Source: Algoriphagus aquaeductus (GTDB lineage Bacteria > Bacteroidota > Bacteroidia > Cytophagales > Cyclobacteriaceae). From it: a stretch of DNA of 64,000 nucleotides. The translations under genes and the position numbers were made by a program. The notes beneath the pieces are model-generated. The model did no database searches, was not told the DNA's origin, and saw nothing but the letters and a program-made list of their open reading frames with translations. Shown in pieces: positions 14,491 through 24,038 of the stretch. The stretch spans positions 76,902 to 140,901 of the forward strand of contig NZ_QKTX01000008.1 in assembly GCF_003253485.1 (NCBI RefSeq), written 5' to 3'. Position 1 is the first letter of the stretch; every line of letters starts with the position of its first letter.

Positions 14491-16122
14491 TTACCTATCC
14501 AACAATTCCTTGATCGGTTGTCCGGTAGCTCCATTCGGCATTCGGATTTGGAGCAATTGGGCCAGGGTAGGTGCAATGTCTGTCACAGTGGTGTAGGCCG
14601 CACTTTTACCGGGTTTGATCCCCCAGCCATAAAATGCAATAGGCACATGGGTATCATAGGTAAATCCCGATCCATGTGTGGTGCCTCGCTGACCGCCTAC
14701 CAGCCAAGCCGGTTCCAAAATCAGCAAGACATCACCAGATGCTTTGTGGTTATAGCCCATTTGGAGTAGATGAGGCCGGTTCTGGGTAAATTCTTGTCTT
14801 CGTAAATCCGTAGCGGTATACGCTTCTTTCACTCCTCTGAACCGTAATACATACTCCGCTAAATCTCTTTGCATCTGTTCCAGATTCATCTTTTTGGACT
14901 TGATCAACTCATGATTCAGGAAAATCTGTTCATTGGAAAAGTTCATAATCCAGTCCCCTTCTCCATACATCGCCAGTGCAAATCCTTTCAATTGCCCTAA
15001 GACCATCCCTGAGTTAAAATTTCCCGCGGGGATATTTTCACTGATCATGTAGGCGGGTACGTCAGCTACAGCATGGTCAGCTGAAATAAAAGCGAGGTAT
15101 TCGCCTTTGCCGAATTTTTTGTCCAAATAATCAAAGAACTGAGCCAGCTCTCGGTCAAGTCGTAGATAATTATCCTCCACTTCTACTGAAGAGGGACCAA
15201 ACCGATGTCCTATATAATCCGGACTGGAAAAGCTGACCGCCAAGAAATCAGTCACCTCACGTTGACCCAACTTTTCTCCTTCTATGGCAGCATAGGCAAA
15301 GTCAAGGGTAAGACTGTTGCCAAAGGGTGTCGAGGCCACCAAACCATAGCCACCGTTATTTTCCTTCAGCGAGTCCAGTATGTAGGGAAAGGTCGGGGTG
15401 TTTTTCCCAATAAAAGGACCTTCAAAATCATTATTGTCCGGAAGGCTGTTTACATACGATTCGACGGGAAAAAGAGTCGTCCAAGTTTGCTTTAGGTAAT
15501 AATCAGGCCGCTTTTTGGCGTTGAAGTCCGCTACCCACTGAGGGAGAGTCTCATAATAATAGGTGGAAGTCATCCACTCCCCGTTTACATCATCATACCA
15601 GTAAGCATCACCTGTGTGACCGGCTGGAAGGCTTGCACCACGGTCTTTGATCGCAATTCCTATTGCCTTGGATCGCTTCCCGGTAGACAACCTCAACTCA
15701 TCCGTGATCGAGGTAGAAAGCATATTTCTAGGACTGATTTTCCCGTTTTCCGGGCTCCCTCCCACGTTGGTCACGGTCGAATCCTCAGCACAATAAATCA
15801 TCCTGTTGAGTGAGCGCACAAACCAGTTGTTGGCAACCACCCCGTGTGTGGCAGGAGTAGTACCTGTGTACACAGAGGCATGTCCGGGTCCGGTATAGGT
15901 AGGGATATAATTATAATGCCCGTTGGTCATCATAAATCCCTGATTCAGGAAACGTTTGAATCCATGATCCACATACCGATCAGCGAAGCGATAAAAATAT
16001 TCCTGCCTCATCTGATCTACTATGATCCCGACTACAAGCTTGGGTTTTTTGGGTGATTCCTGTGCCATCACACCAGTCGCGAGCATGAATGACATCAGAA
16101 AAACAGTGAAAATTGGTCTCAT
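14491..16122 (-). CDS. pafA: Alkaline phosphatase PafA
   Basis: 543 aa with a signal peptide (about 1-20). It belongs to the phosphate-irrepressible PafA group of the alkaline phosphatase superfamily. Metal ligand Asp36 (in VGIIVDQMR), nucleophile Thr77 (in PTYTGPGHASVYTG) and the substrate-binding Lys/Arg of IAIKDRGASLPAGH are present. Later metal ligands appear in SSPDYIGHRFGP, SADHAVADVP and GTTHGSGFTYDTHVP. It is a periplasmic zinc phosphomonoesterase that works independently of phosphate supply in studied Bacteroidota. It is transcribed alone, with a -7 element 20 bp upstream. Confidence 0.92.
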   Translation of the reverse strand: MRPIFTVFLMSFMLATGVMAQESPKKPKLVVGIIVDQMRQEYFYRFADRYVDHGFKRFLNQGFMMTNGHYNYIPTYTGPGHASVYTGTTPATHGVVANNWFVRSLNRMIYCAEDSTVTNVGGSPENGKISPRNMLSTSITDELRLSTGKRSKAIGIAIKDRGASLPAGHTGDAYWYDDVNGEWMTSTYYYETLPQWVADFNAKKRPDYYLKQTWTTLFPVESYVNSLPDNNDFEGPFIGKNTPTFPYILDSLKENNGGYGLVASTPFGNSLTLDFAYAAIEGEKLGQREVTDFLAVSFSSPDYIGHRFGPSSVEVEDNYLRLDRELAQFFDYLDKKFGKGEYLAFISADHAVADVPAYMISENIPAGNFNSGMVLGQLKGFALAMYGEGDWIMNFSNEQIFLNHELIKSKKMNLEQMQRDLAEYVLRFRGVKEAYTATDLRRQEFTQNRPHLLQMGYNHKASGDVLLILEPAWLVGGQRGTTHGSGFTYDTHVPIAFYGWGIKPGKSAAYTTVTDIAPTLAQLLQIRMPNGATGQPIKELLDR

Positions 16123-16141
16123 GGTTGATTTTGAATTTTTT

Positions 16142-16149
16142 CAAAGATA
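16142..16149 (-). promoter_or_regulatory. -7 element (TATCTTTG) for pafA
   Basis: Exact match to TAnnTTTG on the minus strand, leaving a leader of about 13 nt before the ATG at 16122. No clear TTTG is seen at -33. Confidence 0.5.
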
Positions 16150-16362
16150 AAGATAAAGCTCATTTTGACCGTTAACAGGACGTTAAGCGTCAGACAGGAT
16201 ATGGACAAAAATCCATCCAATCTGATCCAGAACATCATGGACCGACTTCAAACGATTGGTTTTAAATTATTTGAATAAATTCCAGATATGCGAAATCCCG
16301 CATTTCAAGATTCCTTTGGTTTCATTCAAAAAGTATTTCTTTTTCTTTTCTAGATTTAGGTG

Positions 16363-18063
16363 ATGCAAAAAAATCTCTACCTCCGACTTTTCTTCCTCAT
16401 AGGAATTTTACAGACGATCGTAGTATCATATCCGGCCTTATCCCAAGGAGCCTATATACCTTATGATCGGGAGTATTACCATAAAATAGAACGATATGAA
16501 ATCCTTCAAGGCAAAACCAACCCTTTCTTCAACACAGGGTTCAAGCCCTTTCGCCGGGATATTTTAGCGCAATACTTGGATAGTTTGGCAGAGAATCCCA
16601 CGGTCATCCAATCCAAATCGGATCAATTCAACCTGGATTATTTGAGTCAGGATTCTTGGGAATTTTCCAAAAGAGAGCTTCTAGAGTCCAGAAAACCCTT
16701 TCTTAAATCACTCTATCGGCGGCCAGGAGATTTTGCACATTACGAAGGAGAAGACTTTGGGATTCACCTTTCACCTGTTATTTATCTCAGTGGCGGAACC
16801 GAAACCGGAAATGAGCGCAACCCGGCAAGGCTGGCAAGAGGTTTAATGATACGAGGTTCGGTGGACAAAAAAGTGGGTTTTTACACCTACCTGACCACCT
16901 CCGAAGTGTTTTTCCCTTCTTGGGTAAAAAACTATGCGGCATACAATGGTGCCGTGCCTGGTGAAGGTTTTTGGAAAGAATATCAATCAGACGGATACAG
17001 CTATTTTTCTGCTTTGGGCCATGTGTCTTTTCAGATTACCAAACATATCGAGATCCAAGCCGGACACGACCGTAATTTTGTGGGTGAAGGATATCGCTCT
17101 TTCCAGATTTCCGATTTTTCAAACCCCTACATGTTTGTCAAGTTCAATACAAAAGTTTGGAGATTTCAATTGACCAACCTCTGGACCCAAATGACAGCCG
17201 ATGTCTTTTACAATCGACGCAGACCTACAGATGGCCGATATCCCCAGAAATATTTCTCCTATCATCGCCTAGGTATGAATGTGGGCAAAAGCATGAACTT
17301 GGGCTTTTTCTCCTCGGTCATGACCGACAAAATCAATTTCAATTACTTCAACCCGATCATTTTTACGCGCTGGGTAGAGCAGCAGCAAGGGACCCCGGAC
17401 AAAGTCATGCTGGGATTGGATGGTAAATGGATATTCAGACCGGGCATGGAACTCTATGGACAGTTTGCTCTGGATGAGTTTGTCTTCAATGAATTTTTTG
17501 GAATCGATGGAAAAGGTTCCAAGCGCAACAAGTACGGAATCCAGGCAGGATATAAATATATGAATGCTCTGGGAATCAAAAATCTAGATCTCCAGATCGA
17601 ATGGAATCAGGCTAGACCGTACACTTTTCAGGAAAAAGTCACCCACCAATCTTACACCAACTGGAGGACTCCTCTGACCCATCCAAGAGGAGCCAACTTC
17701 AGAGAATTTGTGGGAATCCTCAGGTTCCAGCCCCTTCCCCGACTGGATCTCAATCTCACAGGCATGTACCAATACTTTGGTGCAGATGAAAATGCCGGAA
17801 TCAACTGGGGAGGCGATCTTCTCAAAAACAGACTGGAAAACAGTCCGACGGGTCTCTTTGGAAACTTCATCGGTCAGGGCGTAGAAAACAGGGTGATTCA
17901 ATCCAACCTGACCGCGAGCTATATGCTAAGGCACAATTTCTTCATCGATGCTTCGCATTCGTTTCGAAGAAGAACCGCGCAAGATCTTAGTGCTCCTGAA
18001 AGCAGCAATTTCATGCAATTGGCCTTCCGTTGGAATTTCGTCAGACCTGACTTCAATTTCTAG
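16363..18063 (+). CDS. Capsule assembly Wzi-like outer-membrane beta-barrel
   Basis: About 566 aa from the ATG at 16363 (an in-frame GTG lies one codon upstream). The signal peptide ends near ALSQG. The family block GHDRNFVGEGYRSFQISDF is visible at about residues 225-243, and the body is rich in alternating aromatic strands expected of a barrel, ending in an aromatic residue (RPDFNF). Wzi-type proteins help hold capsular or exopolysaccharide at the cell surface. No polysaccharide biosynthesis genes are next to it, but an MsbA-like exporter follows by 59 bp and could share the transcript. Confidence 0.75.
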   Translation: MQKNLYLRLFFLIGILQTIVVSYPALSQGAYIPYDREYYHKIERYEILQGKTNPFFNTGFKPFRRDILAQYLDSLAENPTVIQSKSDQFNLDYLSQDSWEFSKRELLESRKPFLKSLYRRPGDFAHYEGEDFGIHLSPVIYLSGGTETGNERNPARLARGLMIRGSVDKKVGFYTYLTTSEVFFPSWVKNYAAYNGAVPGEGFWKEYQSDGYSYFSALGHVSFQITKHIEIQAGHDRNFVGEGYRSFQISDFSNPYMFVKFNTKVWRFQLTNLWTQMTADVFYNRRRPTDGRYPQKYFSYHRLGMNVGKSMNLGFFSSVMTDKINFNYFNPIIFTRWVEQQQGTPDKVMLGLDGKWIFRPGMELYGQFALDEFVFNEFFGIDGKGSKRNKYGIQAGYKYMNALGIKNLDLQIEWNQARPYTFQEKVTHQSYTNWRTPLTHPRGANFREFVGILRFQPLPRLDLNLTGMYQYFGADENAGINWGGDLLKNRLENSPTGLFGNFIGQGVENRVIQSNLTASYMLRHNFFIDASHSFRRRTAQDLSAPESSNFMQLAFRWNFVRPDFNF

Positions 18064-18122
18064 ACAAAACCCACTCAGCCAATTTTGCGTAACTTGCGGG
18101 CTGATTCATTCTTGCTGATTTA

Positions 18123-19955
18123 ATGAAAACCTACCTTCGGATCCTTTCCTATGCCCGCCCTTTTGGAAGGTTTGTTCCGATTTATATACTCTACGCCTTT
18201 TTGGCGATTGTTTTTGGCTTACTCAATTTCACCCTGCTCAAGCCACTCTTTGATGTGATTTTTGAGCAGGTAGAACCTGAGGCTATGGAAAGATTCCGAA
18301 CCATGCCCTCGTTTAGCTTTTCGGTGGACTATTTCACATCCCTCTTCAATCATCGATTTCTGATGGTGAGTGAGGAATACGGCAAATTTGGAACCTTGAT
18401 TTTTGTCTGTATCATCATTGTGGGTTCTGTTTTCCTTTCCAACTTGTTTACCTACCTGTCCGGAGTGGTGCTGGCCAAAGTACGTGCCGTGGTGATCAAA
18501 GAGATGAGGATGGATATTTTCAATCGAGTCAATGCTTTGCACATCGGTTATTTTTCCAACGAGCGCAAGGGAGACCTGATGTCCAAAATGACCAATGATG
18601 TACAGGAAGTGGAAAATACCATCGTACAATCGCTTAGAGTCGTATTTCGGGAGCCTGTCACAATCCTTCTTTATTTTGCGGTTCTTTTTTTCATGTCCGT
18701 GAAGTTGACCCTTTTCACTATTTTGATCATTCCCATTTCAGGAGCGATCATTGGAGGTATTACCAAAAGGCTTAAAAAGAGAGCTGTGCAGAGTCAGCAG
18801 TCTCTAGGGCGAATCGTCAACATTTTGGACGAAACCATCGGAGGAATGCGGGTCATCAAAGCCTTCAATGGAGAGCAGTTTGTCGGAGAAAAGTTTGATC
18901 GGGAGACCGCATATTATTCTCAGGTCAACGTCAGCATGGCCAAGAAAAATGAATTGGCCTCACCCATTTCTCAGTTTTTGGGTGTGTCGGTCGTAGCAGG
19001 GATTTTGGTCTATGGAGGCAGTCTGGTATTGAGTGGAGAGTCTGATTTGAGCGCTTCCGACTTCATCACCTACATCATTATTTTCACTCAGGTGCTCAAT
19101 CCTGCCAAAGAAATTTCCCGTGCCATGTCGAGTATTCAGCGGGGCATTGCTTCCGCAGAGCGCATATTTGAGGTCATTGACACCCCGAGTCAAATCAAAT
19201 CTCCGGATCACCCCAAGCCCCTTTCCGGATTCAGCCAATCCATTGATTTCAAAAAAGTAAGTTTCGCCTATGAGGATCAATTGGTGCTTAAAAACATTGA
19301 TTTTTCCCTGAAAAAAGGGAAAACCATTGCCCTCGTTGGTCCATCCGGAGGTGGTAAGTCCACCCTGGCAGACTTGGTCCCAAGATTTTATGATCCTGCG
19401 GAAGGACAGATTCTGTTGGATGGCACAGATATTCGTGAATTTTCGACCCAGGACTTAAGAAATCTTATGGGAATTGTAACTCAGGAATCCATTTTGTTCA
19501 ATGATACCGTATTTAACAATATCGCCTTCGGTATCAAAGGTGCCACCGAAGCCCGGGTCATCGAAGCCGCCAAAATTGCGAATGCTCATGGGTTTATTTC
19601 TCAGTTGGAAAAAGGCTATGAAACCAATATCGGGGATCGCGGATCTAAGCTTTCTGGTGGACAGCGCCAACGTCTGAGTATTGCACGGGCAGTATTGAAA
19701 AATCCCCCGGTATTGATTTTGGATGAGGCGACTTCTGCCCTGGATTCGGAGTCTGAGTCTTTGGTCCAAGAGGCCTTGACCAAATTAATGAGCAACCGGA
19801 CTACCTTGGTGATTGCCCATCGGCTAAGCACAATCCAACACGCTGATGAAATTCTGGTCATAGAGCGTGGTGAAATCGTCCAAAAGGGAACTCATCAGGA
19901 GCTTCTGTTGGTTGAAGGCTTGTATCAGAAACTTTCGAGTATACAAGCTGTATGA
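18123..19955 (+). CDS. ABC transporter, fused permease and ATPase (MsbA-like)
   Basis: 610 aa. The N-terminal six-span exporter domain (about 1-330) is followed by an ABC ATPase. Visible motifs are Walker A GPSGGGKST (about 406), Q-loop VTQESI, signature LSGGQRQR, Walker B VLILDEATSALD and the H-loop in VIAHRLS. Half-transporters of this form flip lipids such as lipid A core, or export drugs. The dimeric MsbA assignment rests on overall plan rather than on specific residues. It lies between the Wzi-like barrel and a small membrane protein gene, which hints at envelope biogenesis. Confidence 0.88.
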   Translation: MKTYLRILSYARPFGRFVPIYILYAFLAIVFGLLNFTLLKPLFDVIFEQVEPEAMERFRTMPSFSFSVDYFTSLFNHRFLMVSEEYGKFGTLIFVCIIIVGSVFLSNLFTYLSGVVLAKVRAVVIKEMRMDIFNRVNALHIGYFSNERKGDLMSKMTNDVQEVENTIVQSLRVVFREPVTILLYFAVLFFMSVKLTLFTILIIPISGAIIGGITKRLKKRAVQSQQSLGRIVNILDETIGGMRVIKAFNGEQFVGEKFDRETAYYSQVNVSMAKKNELASPISQFLGVSVVAGILVYGGSLVLSGESDLSASDFITYIIIFTQVLNPAKEISRAMSSIQRGIASAERIFEVIDTPSQIKSPDHPKPLSGFSQSIDFKKVSFAYEDQLVLKNIDFSLKKGKTIALVGPSGGGKSTLADLVPRFYDPAEGQILLDGTDIREFSTQDLRNLMGIVTQESILFNDTVFNNIAFGIKGATEARVIEAAKIANAHGFISQLEKGYETNIGDRGSKLSGGQRQRLSIARAVLKNPPVLILDEATSALDSESESLVQEALTKLMSNRTTLVIAHRLSTIQHADEILVIERGEIVQKGTHQELLLVEGLYQKLSSIQAV

Positions 19956-19989
19956 TACTTTAGTATTACCCAATTCTGAACCAAATGCC

Positions 19990-20358
19990 ATGAAAACTCT
20001 AGCCCATTATCTCCAACTCGCCTTGCTAGCCTACTTCTTTTTATTCTTACTTTTCTTTATCTTTTTCGAGTCCTTGGGTTCCTTGTTTGGAATGGACCCC
20101 ATCGCCTCCTCTTCTTTGGTGAAAGTATTTCTGACTGGCCTCCTGTTGTTTCTTGCTACTTGGATTACCAAGACTCTACATACCAAAGGATTGACCGAGC
20201 AAATCAAGAAAATGGAAATTGAGATGAATTCGGTCAAAGCCAAATTATATGATCTTGAGCATCCAAAAATAGCCCAACCTTCCAAACCTGTTCCCCAAAA
20301 AAATCAGGAAGAATCTTCAGGAATGATTCGCCCACGTCAAAATTTCACAGATCAATAA
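19990..20358 (+). CDS. Small membrane protein with coiled-coil tail, unknown function
   Basis: 122 aa from the ATG at 19990 (the same frame is open further upstream, but only inside the ABC gene). Two membrane spans (about 7-30 and 43-63) are followed by a short helix likely to coil (LTEQIKKMEIEMNSVKAKL) and a Pro/Gln-rich disordered end. No family is recognised. It starts 34 bp after the ABC transporter gene and ends before a terminator, so it probably shares that operon. Confidence 0.6.
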   Translation: MKTLAHYLQLALLAYFFLFLLFFIFFESLGSLFGMDPIASSSLVKVFLTGLLLFLATWITKTLHTKGLTEQIKKMEIEMNSVKAKLYDLEHPKIAQPSKPVPQKNQEESSGMIRPRQNFTDQ

Positions 20359-20386
20359 AGATTTAATTTTCACAATCGAGTATATT

Positions 20387-20412
20387 AAGGAGACCAAACC
20401 GTCTCCTTTTTT
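20387..20412 (+). terminator. Rho-independent terminator just before comM
   Basis: Stem AAGGAGAC/GTCTCCTT (20387-20408) with a CAAACC loop and a T run to 20412. It closes the upstream operon only 8 nt before the start of the next gene. Confidence 0.85.
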
Positions 20413-20420
20413 CATTCCCT

Positions 20421-21959
20421 ATGGTCGCAAAAACTTTTGGAAGTGCTGTATCTGGCGTGGATGCCAATCTCATCACCATCGAGGTGAATGTGGGGCAAGG
20501 TACCAGTTTCTTTATGGTAGGTCTGCCCGACTCGGCTGTGAAAGAATCGCAGCAGCGGGTAGAATCCGCCCTGAAATACTTTAACTACCGAATGCCAAGG
20601 CAAAAAGTGGTCATCAATCTCGCTCCGGCAGATATCCGCAAGGAAGGTTCGGCCTACGACCTCCCCATCGCGATGGGGATCCTGCAGGCATCCGAGCAGG
20701 TCAATTTTCCCGAACTTGATCGCTATGTGATCATGGGCGAACTCGCTTTGGATGGGAATCTGCGCCCGATTAAAGGCGTCCTTCCCATCGCCATCGAAGC
20801 GAGAAAGCGAGGGTTCAAGGGGTTTATCCTTCCCCTGGAAAATGCCAAAGAAGCCTCCATCGTTAATAATTTGGATATTATTGGAGTGGAAACACTCGAT
20901 CAGGCGGTGGACTTTCTCCAAGGCACTTTAGAAATCGAACCGTTGGTGACGGATACCCGGGAGATTTTTTATCACTCACTCGACGACAATGAATTTGATT
21001 TTGCTGATGTCCAAGGTCAGGAAAACATCAAGCGGGCGATGGAAATCGCCGCAGCGGGCGGGCACAATGTGATCATGATCGGTCCTCCCGGGGCTGGGAA
21101 AACCATGCTCGCCAAGCGTCTGCCTTCGATCCTTCCTCCACTTTCTCTTCAGGAAGCCTTGGAGACAACCAAGATTCATTCGGTGGCAGGGAAACTTGGT
21201 AAAAATGCCTCTCTACTTGCCCAAAGGCCTTTCAGAAGCCCTCACCATACGATCTCAGACGTGGCCTTGGTGGGAGGTGGCGGCAATCCGCAACCGGGAG
21301 AAATCTCATTGGCTCACAACGGAGTTTTGTTTTTGGATGAACTACCGGAATTCAAACGCACCGTTTTGGAAGTGATGCGCCAACCGCTTGAAGAGCGAAA
21401 AGTCACCATCTCCCGGGCCAAAGTCTCCGTGGACTACCCGGCCAACTTTATGCTGATCGCCAGTATGAACCCCTGCCCTTGTGGCTACTACAACCACCCC
21501 GAAAAAGAATGCGTCTGCGGTCCCGGTATCGTACAGCGCTACCTCAACAAGGTCAGTGGTCCCCTACTCGACCGCATCGATTTGCACGTGGAGGTGACTC
21601 CGGTGAAATTTGACGAGATGACCTCCACCCGCAAAAGTGAATCCAGCAAAGCGATCCGTGAGCGAGTCATCCAGGGAAGAGAAAAACAAAAATTACGCTT
21701 TGAATCTAATCCGGAGGTATTCTGCAATGCCATGATGCCTTCCCACATGGTCAAAGAAGTCTGCCAGATCAATGAAGCCGGCAAAGCCTTGCTCAAAACC
21801 GCCATGGAGCGTCTCGGGCTATCCGCCCGGGCCTATGACCGCATCCTTAAAGTAGCCCGAACGATTGCCGACATTGCCGAAAGCGACAGCATCAAAGTCG
21901 AGCACCTGGCCGAGGCGATTCAGTACCGAAGCCTGGACCGAGAAGGATGGGCGGGGTGA
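20421..21959 (+). CDS. comM: YifB family Mg chelatase-like AAA ATPase (ComM homologue)
   Basis: 512 aa, full length. The N-terminal Lon-protease-like S5 fold domain has the block ESALKYFNYRMPRQKVVINL. The Mg-chelatase AAA+ core has Walker A GPPGAGKT (about 220-227), FRSPHHTISDVALVGGG, Walker B in VLFLDELPEF and a Cys-rich insert NPCPCGYYNHPEKECVCGP. ComM homologues are helicases that extend heteroduplex during recombination of incoming DNA. The gene starts right after a terminator, so its transcript must begin almost at the ATG or come from readthrough. Confidence 0.92.
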   Translation: MVAKTFGSAVSGVDANLITIEVNVGQGTSFFMVGLPDSAVKESQQRVESALKYFNYRMPRQKVVINLAPADIRKEGSAYDLPIAMGILQASEQVNFPELDRYVIMGELALDGNLRPIKGVLPIAIEARKRGFKGFILPLENAKEASIVNNLDIIGVETLDQAVDFLQGTLEIEPLVTDTREIFYHSLDDNEFDFADVQGQENIKRAMEIAAAGGHNVIMIGPPGAGKTMLAKRLPSILPPLSLQEALETTKIHSVAGKLGKNASLLAQRPFRSPHHTISDVALVGGGGNPQPGEISLAHNGVLFLDELPEFKRTVLEVMRQPLEERKVTISRAKVSVDYPANFMLIASMNPCPCGYYNHPEKECVCGPGIVQRYLNKVSGPLLDRIDLHVEVTPVKFDEMTSTRKSESSKAIRERVIQGREKQKLRFESNPEVFCNAMMPSHMVKEVCQINEAGKALLKTAMERLGLSARAYDRILKVARTIADIAESDSIKVEHLAEAIQYRSLDREGWAG

Positions 21960-22230
21960 GGACAGAGATTCGGAGATTTAGAAAATCAGAGATTGAGATT
22001 TCTCTAATCCCTACTACTTTTTCATTATCCACCATTCACCAAAAATCCGTAGCATACCACCTGAGAGAAGGAAGCCATGACCTTATTGGTTTTGATTGGG
22101 ACAAAATCATGGATTTTGCATTATTGCAGTTCAAATGATCCATTTGAAAACCTAATTTCCTTACCCAGGTTAGGCTATTTTTTAGCTTGGAAATTCTTTA
22201 ATTTCAGTGACTTGTATCCCAATTCACGCT

Positions 22231-23826
22231 ATGAAGACCCGCATCACACCATCCGGAATTCCCTTATTCCTTCTCCTAATTATTCTTGCGTCTTCCTGTC
22301 AATCCCCTTCTACCCCAGCATACCTAACCTTTGAAGACACCACCGCAGCGGTCTATGGCCCTTATCGGGTCATCAAGCTCCCTATTGACAAAGGGGTGAC
22401 CATTGTCAACCCTGTGCAGATCTCTCTGGGGCCTGGGGGTTTTCTTTTTGCCGCCAACCAAAGCGGAGAGATCTACACGCTTAGAGATACGGATCAGGAC
22501 GGACTCGAAGATTCGGCCTTACTTTTTGCCGATCTGAATGAATTAGGCCTGCATTCCCCGGTTGGATTTACACATATTGGCGAAACCGTTTTTATAGGGA
22601 CCCGAACAGAAATCAAGGCATTCCAAGATGTGGACCAAGATGGAAAAGCGGACACTTCCTGGACCTTTTTCGACAAAATGCCTGTCAGTGACCATCCCTA
22701 TGAATGGACCTCGGCACTCAGTGTAGGCCCTGACGGCTGGATTTACTTCGTACTTACCACCGACTCCTGGAATCCGGGAGCTTCCCCTGACCCTCAAGGC
22801 CTAAGGGGATCGATTCTGAAAATATCACCGGATGGCAGTCAGTGGGAACAGGTAGCCACAGGCATCCGATCTATCCATGGCATGGCTTTCAACCCTTCGG
22901 GAGACTTATTTTTTGCCGATAACAAGGGCGGAGGCAATCCTACCGAAGAGCTCAACCTTCTGCAGGCCGGGAAATTTTACGGTCACAATCCCAAAAAATA
23001 CGAAGGCAAGTTTGATACGATCATTCCTCCGGTTTTTTCTTTGGAAAATGAAATTGCTCCAAGCGGGATTGAATTCAATTCGGTGAGCAATGATTTTGGC
23101 GGCACTGGGGGGAATCTCTTTGTGGCCTTTTATGGCCCTGGTGAACACTGGACCAGAGGCGGAGTAGGAAGAGTGGTGGTGAATCGATCTTCCTCTGGCT
23201 ATTCGTTTCAGGAGTTCCCCGTAGTGGACATTCCCAAACTTTCTGATTTAGCCTTTGGAGCGGATGGTTCCTTGTATGTCGCTCATCACGGGATTTCGGA
23301 TTATTGGTACAATGCCGTTGAAAAGAAAACCGGGGGATTTTACAAAATTATCTATGATCCCGGATTGGAAGGAAAAAACCCGATTCATAAACAAATCAAA
23401 GAGCTGGACCTATCGGAAGCTTCCTTGGAAAACGGAAAACAGCTTTTTGCAATTAGGGCCTGCTCTGCCTGTCATGCCGTAGACGGAACCACGGAGCTTT
23501 TGGGCCCTAACTTAAAAGGAATCGGAAAGGAGTTTTCTCAGGCAGAGCTTTTGGAAGAAATCAACAAACCCTCAGACCGAATCAAACCCAGTATGATCGC
23601 GACCAAAATCACCAAGAAAGACGGAAAGGTCCTGCTGGGAAGAGTTGTCTACACGGACGACAATGCCATCTCTCTGATGCTGGTAGGCAATCATATCGTC
23701 CAAATACCCAAATCAGAAATCCAGTCTAGCGAGGAAGTCCTCAAATCATTGATGTATGAAAACCTCCTGGCGGGTCTTTCGGAAGAAGAAATCAAAAATC
23801 TTCTGGATTACCTTTCCAGCCTTTAA
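22231..23826 (+). CDS. Beta-propeller sugar dehydrogenase-like lipoprotein with cytochrome c domain
   Basis: About 531 aa from the ATG at 22231 (an in-frame GTG 24 bases upstream is less likely). Lipobox LASSC (Cys21). Residues about 40-390 form a propeller of the NHL/glucose-sorbosone dehydrogenase type, with PVQISLGPGGFLFAANQSG, IRSIHGMAFNPSGDLFF and LSDLAFGADGSLYVAHHG. A C-terminal cytochrome c domain has CSACH (about 411-415) and LLGPNLKGIG. Such PVC-type proteins are thought to oxidise sugars or alcohols and pass electrons to their own haem. It precedes a larger protein of similar plan at 24039, so the two may work together. Confidence 0.75.
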   Translation: MKTRITPSGIPLFLLLIILASSCQSPSTPAYLTFEDTTAAVYGPYRVIKLPIDKGVTIVNPVQISLGPGGFLFAANQSGEIYTLRDTDQDGLEDSALLFADLNELGLHSPVGFTHIGETVFIGTRTEIKAFQDVDQDGKADTSWTFFDKMPVSDHPYEWTSALSVGPDGWIYFVLTTDSWNPGASPDPQGLRGSILKISPDGSQWEQVATGIRSIHGMAFNPSGDLFFADNKGGGNPTEELNLLQAGKFYGHNPKKYEGKFDTIIPPVFSLENEIAPSGIEFNSVSNDFGGTGGNLFVAFYGPGEHWTRGGVGRVVVNRSSSGYSFQEFPVVDIPKLSDLAFGADGSLYVAHHGISDYWYNAVEKKTGGFYKIIYDPGLEGKNPIHKQIKELDLSEASLENGKQLFAIRACSACHAVDGTTELLGPNLKGIGKEFSQAELLEEINKPSDRIKPSMIATKITKKDGKVLLGRVVYTDDNAISLMLVGNHIVQIPKSEIQSSEEVLKSLMYENLLAGLSEEEIKNLLDYLSSL

Positions 23827-24038
23827 GTTCCCAATCGGCAACCTGCAAGGAATTGAGGTACGATACTTTGCTTTAAAATACCTTTTCATACAAAGTATAG
23901 GACAAAAAAATACACCTATCCTTCTACAATTTCCAAACTGGAAATACGGGTTAATTTATTGGCAATTATTATCTTATGATCGCTCCTTGGCAAATTCAGG
24001 AGAGTCAGTTGACCAACCACCCAAAAATTTCCTAGATC

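Noticed and set aside
16200..16225. Hairpin TGGA/TCCA as a terminator
   Set aside because: Only 4 bp of stem and no T run.
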